Shown: piece by piece, positions 27,428 through 36,426 of the stretch
How the letters are laid out: every line of letters starts with the position of its first letter
Position numbering within the stretch: position 1 is the stretch's first letter
From: JBBUX01 sp037445775
GTDB taxonomy: Bacteria > Actinomycetota > Coriobacteriia > Anaerosomatales > PHET01
Length of the DNA: 64,000 nt
Assembly (NCBI GenBank): GCA_037445775.1
Contig: JBBIJX010000002.1
Span: 1 to 64,000 of the forward strand
Reading direction: 5' to 3'
The notes under the pieces: model-generated
The model's database searches: none
Seen by the model: the letters and a program-made list of their open reading frames with translations, nothing else
Told to the model about the DNA's origin: nothing
Program-made: the position numbers and the translations under genes

Positions 27428-27478
27428 CACCACGTGGCCGGGAAGGGCCGCGCGCGAACGAGGGAGAGACGGGAGCAC

Positions 27479-29092
27479 ATGACCAAGCACATCTTCGTGA
27501 CCGGAGGCGTCGTGAGTTCGCTCGGCAAGGGCATCACGGCGGCGAGCCTCGGCAGGCTGCTGAAATCGCGCGGCCTCAAGGTGACCATCCAGAAGCTCGA
27601 CCCATACCTCAACGTCGACCCCGGCACGATGAGTCCCTTTCAGCACGGCGAGGTCTTTGTCACCGACGACGGAGGGGAGACCGACCTCGACCTCGGCCAT
27701 TACGAGAGGTTCGTGGACGAGTCGCTGTCGCGCGACTGCAACGTCACCGCTGGTTCGGTCTACCAGAACCTCATAGGCAAGGAGCGGCGCGGGGACTTCC
27801 TGGGTGGCACCGTACAGGTCATCCCGCACGTGACCAATGAGATCAAGGAGCGCGTGAACCGTCTTGCCGAACAGACCGGTCCCGACGTCATCATCACCGA
27901 GGTCGGCGGCACGGTGGGCGACATCGAGTCGCTGCCGTTCCTTGAAGCGATCCGTCAGATGCGCAAGGACAAGGGGCGCGACAACGTCTGCTACATCCAC
28001 GTCTCGCTCGTGCCGTGGATCGACGCGTCGAGCGAGCTCAAGACGAAGCCCACGCAGCACTCCGTCAAGGAGCTTCGGAGCATCGGTATCCAGCCCGACT
28101 TCATCGTCTGCCGCAGCGACCGCCCGATCGACGTTGGCATCCGCCGCAAGATCGCACTCTTCTGTGACGTCGAGCCCGAGGCCGTCGTGTCCGCTCAGGA
28201 CGCGCGCAGCATCTACGAGGTGCCCATGCGCCTTCGGGAACAGAAGCTCGACACCATGGTGATGGAGCGCCTCGCGCTCGACGCCGGCGAGCCCGACATG
28301 GCCGAATGGGAGGCGTTCGTCTCGCACTCCGCCGCGCTGCCCTACGAGGTGAGGATCGCCCTGGTGGGCAAGTACGTCGCGCTGCCTGACGCGTATCTGT
28401 CGGTGACCGAAGCGCTCGACCACGCCGGCATCCACCACGACCACAAGGTCAGGGTCGAGTGGGTCGACGCCGAATCACTGACCCCGGAGGAGATAATCAC
28501 GACGTTCGCCGATTTCGACGGCGTGCTCGTGCCCGGAGGCTTCGGCATCCGCGGCGTCGAGGGCAAGATCCGCGCTGCTCGATACGCGCGCGAGAACAAC
28601 GTGCCGTACTTCGGCATCTGCCTGGGGATGCAGGTCGCCGTCGCGGAGTTCGCGCGGCACGTTGCCGGCCTCGACGGTGCGAACTCGAGCGAGTTCGACC
28701 CCGTTACTGAACATCCCGTCATCGACCTCATGCACGACCAGCACGACGTCGCCGACATGGGCGGGACGATGCGCCTCGGCGCATACCCGTGCCGCGTGAC
28801 ACCGGGGACGAAGGGTTGGGACGCGTACGGCGAAGAGGTCATCTACGAACGGCACCGGCACCGCTATGAGGTCAACAACGCCTATCGCGACCGGCTGGTG
28901 GACGCTGGGCTCGTGGTGAGCGGGGTGAGTCCCGATGGCCGGCTCGTCGAGATGGTCGAGCTGCCCGGCCACCCCTGGTTCTTGGGCAACCAAGGCCATC
29001 CGGAGTTCAAGAGCCGTCCTACGCGGCCGGCGCCGCTCTTCCGCGACTTCATAGGCGCTGCGGTCGCGTTCAAGCGCTCCCGGGGCGCGTAG
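27479..29092 (+). CDS. pyrG: CTP synthase
   Basis: CTP synthase aminates UTP to CTP using glutamine and ATP. The 537-residue protein has the synthetase domain start [20 protein letters not shown], the [15 protein letters not shown] block, and a C-terminal class I glutamine amidotransferase domain with PGGFGIRG, the nucleophile Cys in FGICLGMQ and catalytic HPE in [13 protein letters not shown] 27479 is chosen over the longer frame (27434) because it matches the family start and follows GGGAG (27471-27475). In M. tuberculosis pyrG also follows the steA/mctB pair. Confidence 0.97.
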   Translation: MTKHIFVTGGVVSSLGKGITAASLGRLLKSRGLKVTIQKLDPYLNVDPGTMSPFQHGEVFVTDDGGETDLDLGHYERFVDESLSRDCNVTAGSVYQNLIGKERRGDFLGGTVQVIPHVTNEIKERVNRLAEQTGPDVIITEVGGTVGDIESLPFLEAIRQMRKDKGRDNVCYIHVSLVPWIDASSELKTKPTQHSVKELRSIGIQPDFIVCRSDRPIDVGIRRKIALFCDVEPEAVVSAQDARSIYEVPMRLREQKLDTMVMERLALDAGEPDMAEWEAFVSHSAALPYEVRIALVGKYVALPDAYLSVTEALDHAGIHHDHKVRVEWVDAESLTPEEIITTFADFDGVLVPGGFGIRGVEGKIRAARYARENNVPYFGICLGMQVAVAEFARHVAGLDGANSSEFDPVTEHPVIDLMHDQHDVADMGGTMRLGAYPCRVTPGTKGWDAYGEEVIYERHRHRYEVNNAYRDRLVDAGLVVSGVSPDGRLVEMVELPGHPWFLGNQGHPEFKSRPTRPAPLFRDFIGAAVAFKRSRGA

Positions 29093-29095
29093 GTG

Positions 29096-30229
29096 ATGAG
29101 TGATTCGGGCGGCATCTCCACAGAGCGGCTGGTGGCGACCCTGGTCGAACTGGCGCGCATCTACAGCCCGGCGGGCAGCGAGGCGGCGTGCGCCGCATAC
29201 TGCGCCGAAGCGCTGACCGCCGCGGGATGCGAAGTGCGCTTCGATGACAGCGCCGCGCTGACCGGCTCGGACACGGGCAACCTCATCGCCGAGCTTGCCG
29301 GCACGCGTCCGGGCACGCTCGTGCTCTCCGCGCACCTCGACTGCGTCGAGCCTTGCCGCGACGTCGACCCGGTCGTGACCGACGGGATCGTGCATTCGCG
29401 TGGTGAGACGGTGCTCGGCGCTGACGACAAGGCCGGGCTCGCCGCTGCCATCGAGTGCGTGAGGGTGTTGTCAGAGCGCACGTCGCGTCCCACGGTGCGG
29501 TGCGTGTTCACGGTCCAAGAGGAGGTCGGCCTGCGCGGGGCGAAGGAACTTCGCGCCGTTGACGTCGCCGGCGACGTATGTCTTGTGCTCGACGCCGACG
29601 GTGCACCGGGCGGCATCGTGCGGGCCGCGCCGACGCATTACACGTTCGCCGCGGAGTTCATCGGACGCGCGGCCCATGCCGGCGTCGCACCCGAGCTCGG
29701 CGTCTCGGCCATGACGATGGCGGCTCGCGCCATCACCGCGCTTCCGGCCGGGCGGCTCGACGAGAAGACCACAGCGAACGTCGGGACGATCCTGGGCGGT
29801 TCGGCCACCAACGTCGTGGCGGCGCGCGTCGACGTCACCGGCGAGTGCCGTTCGCTCGACCGCTCCCGCGCCGACGCTCTCAAGGTCGAGATGGACGACA
29901 CGATGCGCCGGGTCGCCGAGGAGTGCGGAGGCGAGATCAAGATCGCTTGGACGCTCGAGTACGAGGGGTTCGAGGTCTCAGACGACGAGCCGGTCGTCGA
30001 GCTCGTGCGTGCCGCGTGCGCGTCTGCGGGCCTCGAGCCGCACCTGTTCGCCACGGGCGGCGGCAGCGACGCCAACGCCCTCGCTGCGCTCGGGGTGCCC
30101 ACCGTCGCGCTGTCTTGCGGGATGTCTGGCGTGCACGGCGTCGACGAGCAGATCGCCGTCGTCGACCTTGTTGCGCTGGCCCGGGTATGCGTGGCGGCCG
30201 CCGAGCAGCTTGCCGTCCAAGGGGCGTGA
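29096..30229 (+). CDS. M20-family peptidase (peptidase T-like)
   Basis: A 377-residue zinc-dependent exopeptidase-like protein. Dinuclear-metal ligands are visible: LVLSAHLDCVEP (HxD), ETVLGADDKAGLAAAIE (Asp with the DDK motif), FTVQEEVGLRGAKEL (Glu-Glu), LVLDADG and a late His in CGMSGVHGVDEQ. The central insertion is a dimerisation domain. It resembles the PepT-like branch of M20 peptidases. The frame offers GTG 29093 directly followed by ATG 29096; ATG is preferred. It starts three bases after pyrG and precedes the DUF3866 gene closely. Substrate is probably small peptides. Confidence 0.85.
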   Translation: MSDSGGISTERLVATLVELARIYSPAGSEAACAAYCAEALTAAGCEVRFDDSAALTGSDTGNLIAELAGTRPGTLVLSAHLDCVEPCRDVDPVVTDGIVHSRGETVLGADDKAGLAAAIECVRVLSERTSRPTVRCVFTVQEEVGLRGAKELRAVDVAGDVCLVLDADGAPGGIVRAAPTHYTFAAEFIGRAAHAGVAPELGVSAMTMAARAITALPAGRLDEKTTANVGTILGGSATNVVAARVDVTGECRSLDRSRADALKVEMDDTMRRVAEECGGEIKIAWTLEYEGFEVSDDEPVVELVRAACASAGLEPHLFATGGGSDANALAALGVPTVALSCGMSGVHGVDEQIAVVDLVALARVCVAAAEQLAVQGA

Positions 30230-30233
30230 GGGG

Positions 30234-31319
30234 ATGCGGCTGGTCTGGGCGACTGTAGGGCACGTCGACGGCGAGACCGGCGACGTTCAGCAACTGCGGG
30301 TGGCCCTCGACGACGGCGCGTCCGGTCTCGCGGTGAACTACCGCGCCACGTGTCCCGCGTGCGCGCCCGGCGACCGGGTGCTTCTCAACACGACCGCGGT
30401 CGATCTCGCGCTTGGGACCGGTGGGCGCCATTTCGTCGTCGCTCGCGCCGGAGACGGTGAGGGGGTGGTGCTCGACGCCCAGGCTGGCGGCCACATCATG
30501 AAGCTCCGTTACACGCCGCTGCAGCTCGATGTCCTCGCGGTCGAGTCCCAGGAGTCCCCGTACCACCCCATAATGCGCGACGCGCGCGACCTCTACGGCA
30601 TGCCCGTGGTCTGCTGCGGACTGCACAGCCAGGTCCCGCTCGTCGCCGCTGCCGTGAAGCACGCGGACCCGTCGCTCTCTGTCGCGTATTGCATGACAGA
30701 CGAGGCTGCTCTGGTCCTCGCGGTATCGGATCTCGTCCGAGCGAGCGTGAACGCGGGACTCGTCGACACGACCGTCACCTGCGGGCAGGCGTTCGGAGGA
30801 GACCTCGAAGCAGTGAACCTATACTCGGGGCTGCTCGCCGCGCGTCACGTCGCCCACGCCGACGTAGCGGTGGTCGCGATCGGTCCCGGGGTAGTCGGGA
30901 CGGCGACAGCGTTCGGACACGGCGGTGTCTGCCAGGGTCAAGCCGTCAACGCCGTCTCGGCGCTGCGCGGAGTACCAGTCGCGTGCCTTCGCGTCTCATT
31001 CGCTGACGAAAGGACGCGACACCGTGCCGTGAGCCATCACACACTCGCGGCGCTCACTGATGTCGCGCTCGCTCCGGCCCGGGTGCCGGTGCCCGCCCTG
31101 CCTGAGGAGTATGCGCGTGCAGTCGACGAGTCGCTCGATGATGCCGGCGTCTGGAAACACCATGTCCGCGCGGACGCAGAATCGGGACGCATGGCTCCGC
31201 CGTCGATGAGGGGTGTCACTGTGCGCACGATGGGGCGCGGTCTGAGTGAGGACCCGGCGTTCTTCGCAGCCGCATTTGCGGCCGGCGAGATTGCATCGCG
31301 AATCGCGCACGACGCCTGA
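30234..31319 (+). CDS. DUF3866 family protein
   Basis: A 361-residue protein matching the DUF3866 family by pattern: an N-terminal beta-rich domain (VGDVQ-like, NTTAVDLALGTGGRHFVVA), HIMKLRYTPLQ, then an alpha/beta domain with VVCCGLHSQVPLVAAAV, GQAFGGDLEAVNLYSGLLAA and AIGPGVVGTATAFGHGG. No catalytic residues are assigned in the family and the function is unknown. The frame is open upstream inside the peptidase gene, but ATG 30234 lies four bases after that stop and matches the family N-terminus (RLVWATVG). It is likely co-transcribed with the peptidase. Confidence 0.8.
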   Translation: MRLVWATVGHVDGETGDVQQLRVALDDGASGLAVNYRATCPACAPGDRVLLNTTAVDLALGTGGRHFVVARAGDGEGVVLDAQAGGHIMKLRYTPLQLDVLAVESQESPYHPIMRDARDLYGMPVVCCGLHSQVPLVAAAVKHADPSLSVAYCMTDEAALVLAVSDLVRASVNAGLVDTTVTCGQAFGGDLEAVNLYSGLLAARHVAHADVAVVAIGPGVVGTATAFGHGGVCQGQAVNAVSALRGVPVACLRVSFADERTRHRAVSHHTLAALTDVALAPARVPVPALPEEYARAVDESLDDAGVWKHHVRADAESGRMAPPSMRGVTVRTMGRGLSEDPAFFAAAFAAGEIASRIAHDA

Positions 31320-31369
31320 CAGACCGCGGTCCTATGCAACAGCCGGTTTCATGGATGCAGCGCGCGCCG

Positions 31370-31398
31370 TTGCGCGGCGTTTCCACAACGCTACACTG
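31370..31398 (+). promoter_or_regulatory. Promoter for ald with inverted repeat at -35
   Basis: TTGCGC (31370-31375) and TACACT (31393-31398) are separated by 17 bases, giving a transcript start near 31405 and a 73-base leader. CGCCG/CGGCG (31365-31379) form an inverted repeat around the -35, which could be a regulator site. This is one of the few promoters here with both elements. Confidence 0.5.
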
Positions 31399-31477
31399 GA
31401 CACGGTTCGGCGTCTGAGCCGGCGCCATTCGCCGCCTGGACGGTGCAGCGTTCTCGATTCGACAGGGAGGTTCACCC

Positions 31478-32593
31478 GTGATCGTCGGAGTACCCAAGGA
31501 GATCAAGAACAACGAGTTCCGCGTGGGCATGACGCCGGGTGGCGCCGCCGAGTTCGTGGCACATGGCCACACGGTGCTCATCGAGCGGTCCGCGGGAGAG
31601 GGTTCCTCGTTCGCGGACTCGGAGTACGTGCGCGCGGGCGCCGAGATCGTCGACGGCGCCGAGGAGGTTTTCGCCCGGGCCGAAATGATCGTCAAGGTCA
31701 AGGAGCCGCAGGCGGTGGAGATCGCCCGCCTTCGCGAGGGCCAGATCCTCTACACGTACCTGCACCTCGCACCGGACCTTCCGCAGACAGAGGGTCTCGT
31801 CGGCTCAGGTGCCGTTTGCATCGCCTACGAGACGGTCGAGCTGCCGAACCGCGCACTGCCCCTGCTTGCGCCGATGTCCGAGGTCGCCGGCCGCATGGCC
31901 GCCCAAGTCGGCGCCGCGTACCTCCAGAAGCCAAACGGCGGAAGAGGCGTCCTCATGGGAGGGGTGCCGGGCGTCCTGCCCGCTAAGGTCGTCGTGCTCG
32001 GCGCAGGCGTGGTGGGCATCAACGCCGCCTACATCGCCTGTGGCATGGGTGCCGAAGTGACCGTCGTGGATATCAACCTGGATCGGCTGCGCTACATCGA
32101 TGAGCTCTGGGGCAACCGCATGCGAACGCTCTACAGCAACCGGCACAACATCGAGGACGCCGTCTACTCGGCTGACCTTGTCATCGGGTCAGTGCTCCTG
32201 CCGGGCGCGCGGACTCCGTGGCTTATCACCCGCGAGATGCTGCCTGAGATGAAGCGAGGGTCGGTTGTCGTCGACGTCTCGGTCGACCAAGGCGGCTGTA
32301 TCGAGACGACGAAGGCCACTACGCATGCCGACCCGACGTACGTCGTCGACGGCGTGTTGCACTATGGCGTCGCCAACATGCCAGGCGCGGTGCCGAACAC
32401 CTCGACGCTCGCACTGACGAACGCGACGCTGCGATACGGGCTCGCAATAGCGGACAAAGGCTGGCGCCAGGCGGTCTCCGACGACGCGGCGCTCGCGAAG
32501 GGTGTGAACGTGCTCGACGGCACGATCGTCTACGAACCCGTCGCCGAGGCACACGGCATGGCGTATCGCCCGCTCGATGAGCTGCTCGCGTAA
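31478..32593 (+). CDS. ald: Alanine dehydrogenase
   Basis: Ald interconverts L-alanine and pyruvate plus ammonia with NAD. The 371-residue protein starts [19 protein letters not shown], has Lys73/Lys75 in VKVKEPQ and His96 in YTYLHLAPD (pyruvate-binding region), the NAD-binding [20 protein letters not shown], and a C-terminal [17 protein letters not shown] block. GTG 31478 follows AGGGAGG (31464-31470). It has its own promoter region and stands alone between DUF3866 and xerD. It could link to alanine supply for cell wall precursors or redox balance. Confidence 0.95.
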   Translation: MIVGVPKEIKNNEFRVGMTPGGAAEFVAHGHTVLIERSAGEGSSFADSEYVRAGAEIVDGAEEVFARAEMIVKVKEPQAVEIARLREGQILYTYLHLAPDLPQTEGLVGSGAVCIAYETVELPNRALPLLAPMSEVAGRMAAQVGAAYLQKPNGGRGVLMGGVPGVLPAKVVVLGAGVVGINAAYIACGMGAEVTVVDINLDRLRYIDELWGNRMRTLYSNRHNIEDAVYSADLVIGSVLLPGARTPWLITREMLPEMKRGSVVVDVSVDQGGCIETTKATTHADPTYVVDGVLHYGVANMPGAVPNTSTLALTNATLRYGLAIADKGWRQAVSDDAALAKGVNVLDGTIVYEPVAEAHGMAYRPLDELLA

Positions 32594-32651
32594 ACACGCG
32601 CCGATCTCCGGCCGACGGACTGGGGCCGCCTCGCATCGCGCGTGGCGGCCC

Positions 32652-32662
32652 TCGGCTATCAT
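32652..32662 (+). promoter_or_regulatory. TCGGCTATCAT promoter element, leaderless xerD
   Basis: TATCAT (32657-32662) lies six bases before the xerD ATG, so the predicted transcript start falls on the start codon. There is no ribosome site before that ATG. The 11-base string is identical to the one at 24131-24141. Confidence 0.5.
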
Positions 32663-32668
32663 CGACAC

Positions 32669-33574
32669 ATGGAGACGCTGGCGAACGAGTACCTCGCGTA
32701 CCTTTCGGTCGAGCGGGGCGCAAGTCATCACACGGTTGCGGCATACCGGCGGGACCTGGGTGAGTACGCGGCGTTCCTCGAGGAGCGCGGCATCACCAGC
32801 GTCGAGCATGTTCGCCGTGACGACATAACGGCGTTCATTGGTTCTCTCCGCGCGCGGGGGCTTGCACCATCCACGGTGCAGCGCAAAGTCGCTGCGGTCC
32901 GGGGGTTCCACACCTTCCTTGTGCGCGATGGCATCACCGAGAACCATCCGACGGCGCGCGTCCCGCTGCCAAGGAAGTCCGGGCTCCTGCCCGACGTGAT
33001 CTCCATCGATGATGCGGACAGATTGCTGTCGCAGCCGTTCCCGGACGGTCCGGTCGGGCTCAGGGATCGCGCGCTGCTGGAGTTGCTCTACGGCTGCGGG
33101 CTGCGCGCGAGTGAAGCGTCCGGCCTCGACCTGGCCGAGATCGACGCGGATGGCGGGTTCGTGCGTGTATTCGGTAAGGGCAGCAAGGAGCGGCTCGTGC
33201 CCCTCGGGAGCATCGGGCTCACCGCGCTCGACGCATATGTGCGGAGCGGTCGGCCGTACCTGCGGCCCGCCGGGAGTGTTGCGGTGGACGGATCCGCAGT
33301 GTTCCTCAGTACGCGGGGCCGCAGGCTGTCGAGACAGGCGATCCACACGGTCGTACGTGCATGCGGGGTCCGGGTCGGGCTCAAGGGGCTGCATCCGCAC
33401 ACCCTCAGGCATTCGTTCGCGACACACCTTCTCGAAGGAGGCGCGGACCTGCGCGCGCTCCAAGAGATGCTCGGACACGCCGACATCTCGACGACGCAGG
33501 TCTACACACATGTGGACAGACGCCACATTAGGGAAGAATACCTATCGACACATCCGCGCGCGCGTCTGCGATGA
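32669..33574 (+). CDS. xerD: Tyrosine recombinase XerD
   Basis: A 301-residue site-specific recombinase that resolves chromosome dimers at dif. All catalytic residues are in place: Arg146 (CGLRASE), Lys170 (FGKGSKER), His244 and Arg247 (HPHTLRHSF), His270 (LGHADI) and nucleophile Tyr279 (QVYTHVD); the last four have the same numbering as in E. coli XerD. The N-terminal core-binding domain covers about residues 1-90. ATG 32669 is chosen over an upstream in-frame TTG at 32642 because it matches the family start. It could equally be named XerC/XerA; no mobile element surrounds it, and M. tuberculosis has xerD at the same position. Confidence 0.92.
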   Translation: METLANEYLAYLSVERGASHHTVAAYRRDLGEYAAFLEERGITSVEHVRRDDITAFIGSLRARGLAPSTVQRKVAAVRGFHTFLVRDGITENHPTARVPLPRKSGLLPDVISIDDADRLLSQPFPDGPVGLRDRALLELLYGCGLRASEASGLDLAEIDADGGFVRVFGKGSKERLVPLGSIGLTALDAYVRSGRPYLRPAGSVAVDGSAVFLSTRGRRLSRQAIHTVVRACGVRVGLKGLHPHTLRHSFATHLLEGGADLRALQEMLGHADISTTQVYTHVDRRHIREEYLSTHPRARLR

Positions 33575-33627
33575 GGTAGCGGAGACTATCGAGGAGAAAG
33601 GGCTGGGCGAGTCCGTCGCGCAAGGGA

Positions 33628-33633
33628 TAGACT
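33628..33633 (+). promoter_or_regulatory. Candidate -10 element for the BMP transporter operon
   Basis: TAGACT lies 37 bases before the lipoprotein start in the 95-base gap after xerD. No clear -35 is visible. No riboswitch-like fold was recognised in this short leader. Confidence 0.3.
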
Positions 33634-33669
33634 GAATCAGGAGTTCCGCTCGATGAATATGGGAGGGTG

Positions 33670-34746
33670 ATGTCCGTGAGTTCGAAGTGGAGCAGGTTGT
33701 TTGCGGTCATGCTGGCGTTCGTGCTCGTCGCCTCTATGGTGGCGGGTTGCGGCGGTGGTGCCGAGACTCCCGAGGAGCCGGCCGCCGAGGAGCCGACCAC
33801 AGCCGTCAAGGCTGCGATGGTCACTGACATCGGTGGTCTGGGTGACAAGTCGTTCAACGATCTCTCATACGCGGGGCTCCAGCGTGCGGAAACCGAACTC
33901 GGCGTGCAGATCGAGGTCATCGAGTCGAAAGAGCCTACCGACTACGAGAGCAACATCAACCAGCTCGCGGCTGCGGGCTTCAATCCGATCTTCGCCGTCG
34001 GGTTCCTGATGACCGATACGCTCATCAAGGTCGCGCCCGAGTTTCCGGAGGTCAACTTCGGCGGCATCGACATCTTCTTCGAAGAGCCGGCCCCCAACGT
34101 CGTCGGCCTGAACTTCAAGGAGCACGAGGGGGCGTTCCTCGCCGGCGTGCTCGCTGGCAAGCTCACGACGATGACCGATGTCGACCCGCGCATCAACGGC
34201 AAGAAGGTGGTCGGGTTCGTGGGCGGCATGCCGGTTCCTGCCGTTGTACGTTTCGAGGCGGGCTTCATCGCCGGCGTCAAGTCCGTTGACAAGGACATAG
34301 AGGTCAAGAGCATCATGACCAACACCTTCACGGACCAGCAGAAGGGCCTCGAGTCGGGCAAGGCGCTGATCGAGCAGGGCGCCGACATCATCTTCGCGGC
34401 CGCGGGTGCTACCGGAACCGGTACCGCGAAGGCGTGCACGGACAACAAGGCGCTCTTCATCGGTGTCGATGCTGATCAGCACGAGACGATCGAGGGCATC
34501 GGCGACACGATCATCACGTCGGTGCTGAAGCGCGTGGACGCCGGCGTCTTCGAGGTCGTGAAGGCGCAGGTCGACGGCGTGCTCGCCGGGGGCGAGAACA
34601 AGGTCTTCGGGCTCGCGGAAGACGCGGTTGGCCTCGCTCCGTACTACGAGTGGGACATGAAGCTGCCGCAGGAGGTCAAGGACGCCATCGAGAAGGCGCG
34701 TACGGACATCATCTCTGGGGCCGTGACGGTTCCCGAGAGCAAGTAG
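33670..34746 (+). CDS. BMP-family substrate-binding lipoprotein
   Basis: A 358-residue lipoprotein with signal peptide and lipobox VAGC (lipidated Cys27), then an Ala/Glu/Pro-rich linker and a Med/BMP domain: DIGGLGDKSFNDLSYAGLQR, NFKEHEGAFLAGVLAG, VGFVGGMPVPAVVRFEAGF and FIGVDADQHE. BMP proteins bind purine nucleosides (BmpA, PnrA) or, in some relatives, other small molecules. ATG 33670 is used; GGGAGG (33661-33666) is close, so GTG 33676 is a reasonable alternative. Followed by a strong hairpin, then the ABC ATPase and two permeases of the same system. Confidence 0.92.
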   Translation: MSVSSKWSRLFAVMLAFVLVASMVAGCGGGAETPEEPAAEEPTTAVKAAMVTDIGGLGDKSFNDLSYAGLQRAETELGVQIEVIESKEPTDYESNINQLAAAGFNPIFAVGFLMTDTLIKVAPEFPEVNFGGIDIFFEEPAPNVVGLNFKEHEGAFLAGVLAGKLTTMTDVDPRINGKKVVGFVGGMPVPAVVRFEAGFIAGVKSVDKDIEVKSIMTNTFTDQQKGLESGKALIEQGADIIFAAAGATGTGTAKACTDNKALFIGVDADQHETIEGIGDTIITSVLKRVDAGVFEVVKAQVDGVLAGGENKVFGLAEDAVGLAPYYEWDMKLPQEVKDAIEKARTDIISGAVTVPESK

Positions 34747-34771
34747 TGCCCGTGCGTGTTTGATCGGCCGT

Positions 34772-34805
34772 AGGCCCGGCCGGGCCACAACACCCGGCCG
34801 GGCCT
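34772..34805 (+). terminator. Strong intra-operon hairpin after BMP gene
   Basis: AGGCCCGGCCGGG (34772-34784) pairs perfectly with CCCGGCCGGGCCT (34793-34805) around an 8-base loop. There is no U tract. Between the binding-protein and ATPase genes it probably acts as a partial terminator or 3' stabiliser that keeps the lipoprotein transcript more abundant. Confidence 0.7.
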
Positions 34806-34830
34806 CGTTCGTCTCGCGACAGGAGCGGCG

Positions 34831-36426
34831 ATGCCCACCGACGAACTCCGCGCGTGCGATGTGTCCCCTGAGCAGGGTACGGGCACGCCTATCCTAGAGC
34901 TCCGCGGAATCACGAAGCGCTTCCCGGGCGTGCTCGCCAACGACGACGTGAGCGTCGAGGTGCACGCAGGTCGCGTCGTCGCATTGCTTGGCGAGAACGG
35001 CGCCGGCAAGTCCACGCTCATGAACGTCGCGTACGGGTTGCTCGGCCCGGATTCGGGAGAGATACTCGTTGACGGGCAGCCCGTGAGCATCAGCCAGCCG
35101 CGCGACGCGATCGATCTGCGCATCGGCATGGTGCACCAGCACTTCATGCTGGTCGAACCTCTTACGGTTACGGAGAACATCGTACTTGGGCTCGAGCCGA
35201 CGAGCGCCCTCGGCGTGCTCGACCGCTCCCGCGCCCGCTCCAAGGTGATCGAGCTATCGGCCCGTTACGGCCTCAAGGTCGATCCGGACGCGCGGATCAT
35301 GGATCTGTCCGTTGGGATGCAACAACGTGTCGAGATCCTCAAGACACTCTACCGCGATGCGCGCATCCTCATCCTCGACGAGCCGACTGCGGTGCTCACC
35401 CCTCAGGAGGTCCGCGAACTCTTCGACATCGTTCGGGAGCTGGTCGACGAGGGCCTCGCGGTGGTCATCATCACGCACAAGCTCGAGGAGGTCATGTCTT
35501 TCGCCGACGAGATCGTCGTCATGCGCGCAGGTCGCGTAGTGGGCACCACGACGCCAGGACAGTGCGACCAGGCCTCGCTTGCTCGGATGATGGTCGGCCG
35601 CGACGTCGTGCTGCATGTCGAGAAGACCCCGGTTCAGACCGGAGACGTTCTGCTGGAGGTGAGCGGTCTTGAGGTTCTCGACGACCGCAAGCTCGAGGCG
35701 TTGCGGGGTGTGTCCTTCTCGATCCGCGCCGGAGAGATCGTAGGCATCGCAGGTGTCGACGGGAACGGGCAACGGGAGCTCGTCGAGGCGGTCATGGGTC
35801 TGAGAAGGCCCCGCAAGGGCTCGATCACGCTCATGGGCCGTGATATCACACGCGATGACCCCCGGCGAACGATCGAGTCGGGCGTCTCGCACGTCCCGGA
35901 GGACCGGCACAGACGCGGACTCGTGCTCGATTTCGATCTTGTCGAAAACACGGTGCTCGGCGACCATCGACGCAGGCCCTTTTCGCGGTTCGGAGTGCTC
36001 GACCGCGCGGCGATCGAGCGAGAGGCAGCATCGCGCATCGCCGAGTACGACGTGCGAACGCCTGATGTGCACGTGGCCGCAGCCAACCTGTCCGGCGGCA
36101 ACCAGCAGAAGCTAGTGCTCGCGCGCGAGCTCGGTCGCGACCCCGAGGTGCTCGTCGCCGCTCAGCCCACACGCGGCCTCGATGTCGGGGCGATCGAGTT
36201 CGTACACCGTCGCATCCTCGCGGAACGCGATGCCGGCAAGGGGGTCTTGCTCGTGAGCATGGAACTCGAGGAGATCATGTCGCTCTCAGACCGCATCCTC
36301 GTGATGTTCGAGGGCCGCATCGCCGCCGAGTTCGAGGGAGGTAGTGTCACCGAGGCGGAGTTGGGGATTCACATGACCGGCGGTGCGCGGAAAGCCGGGA
36401 CATCGGAAGGGGGAGCGGATGCCTGA
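34831..36426 (+). CDS. Nucleoside-type ABC transporter ATP-binding protein
   Basis: A 531-residue protein with two fused ABC ATPase domains, as in sugar/nucleoside CUT2-like systems. Domain 1 has Walker A GENGAGKST, signature LSVGMQQRVEI and Walker B ILILDEPTAVLTP. Domain 2 has a degenerate Walker A (GVDGNGQRE), signature LSGGNQQKLVLAREL and Walker B VLVAAQPTRGLDVG, where Gln-Pro replaces the usual Glu, so domain 2 is probably not catalytic, as is normal in this family. ATG 34831 follows AGGAG (34821-34825). The next permease overlaps by eight bases. Confidence 0.93.
   Translation: MPTDELRACDVSPEQGTGTPILELRGITKRFPGVLANDDVSVEVHAGRVVALLGENGAGKSTLMNVAYGLLGPDSGEILVDGQPVSISQPRDAIDLRIGMVHQHFMLVEPLTVTENIVLGLEPTSALGVLDRSRARSKVIELSARYGLKVDPDARIMDLSVGMQQRVEILKTLYRDARILILDEPTAVLTPQEVRELFDIVRELVDEGLAVVIITHKLEEVMSFADEIVVMRAGRVVGTTTPGQCDQASLARMMVGRDVVLHVEKTPVQTGDVLLEVSGLEVLDDRKLEALRGVSFSIRAGEIVGIAGVDGNGQRELVEAVMGLRRPRKGSITLMGRDITRDDPRRTIESGVSHVPEDRHRRGLVLDFDLVENTVLGDHRRRPFSRFGVLDRAAIEREAASRIAEYDVRTPDVHVAAANLSGGNQQKLVLARELGRDPEVLVAAQPTRGLDVGAIEFVHRRILAERDAGKGVLLVSMELEEIMSLSDRILVMFEGRIAAEFEGGSVTEAELGIHMTGGARKAGTSEGGADA

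Noticed and set aside
32642..33574. XerD as part of an integron, prophage or other mobile element
   Set aside because: No attachment repeats, transposase or phage genes lie nearby, and the synteny matches the chromosomal xerD of Mycobacterium.
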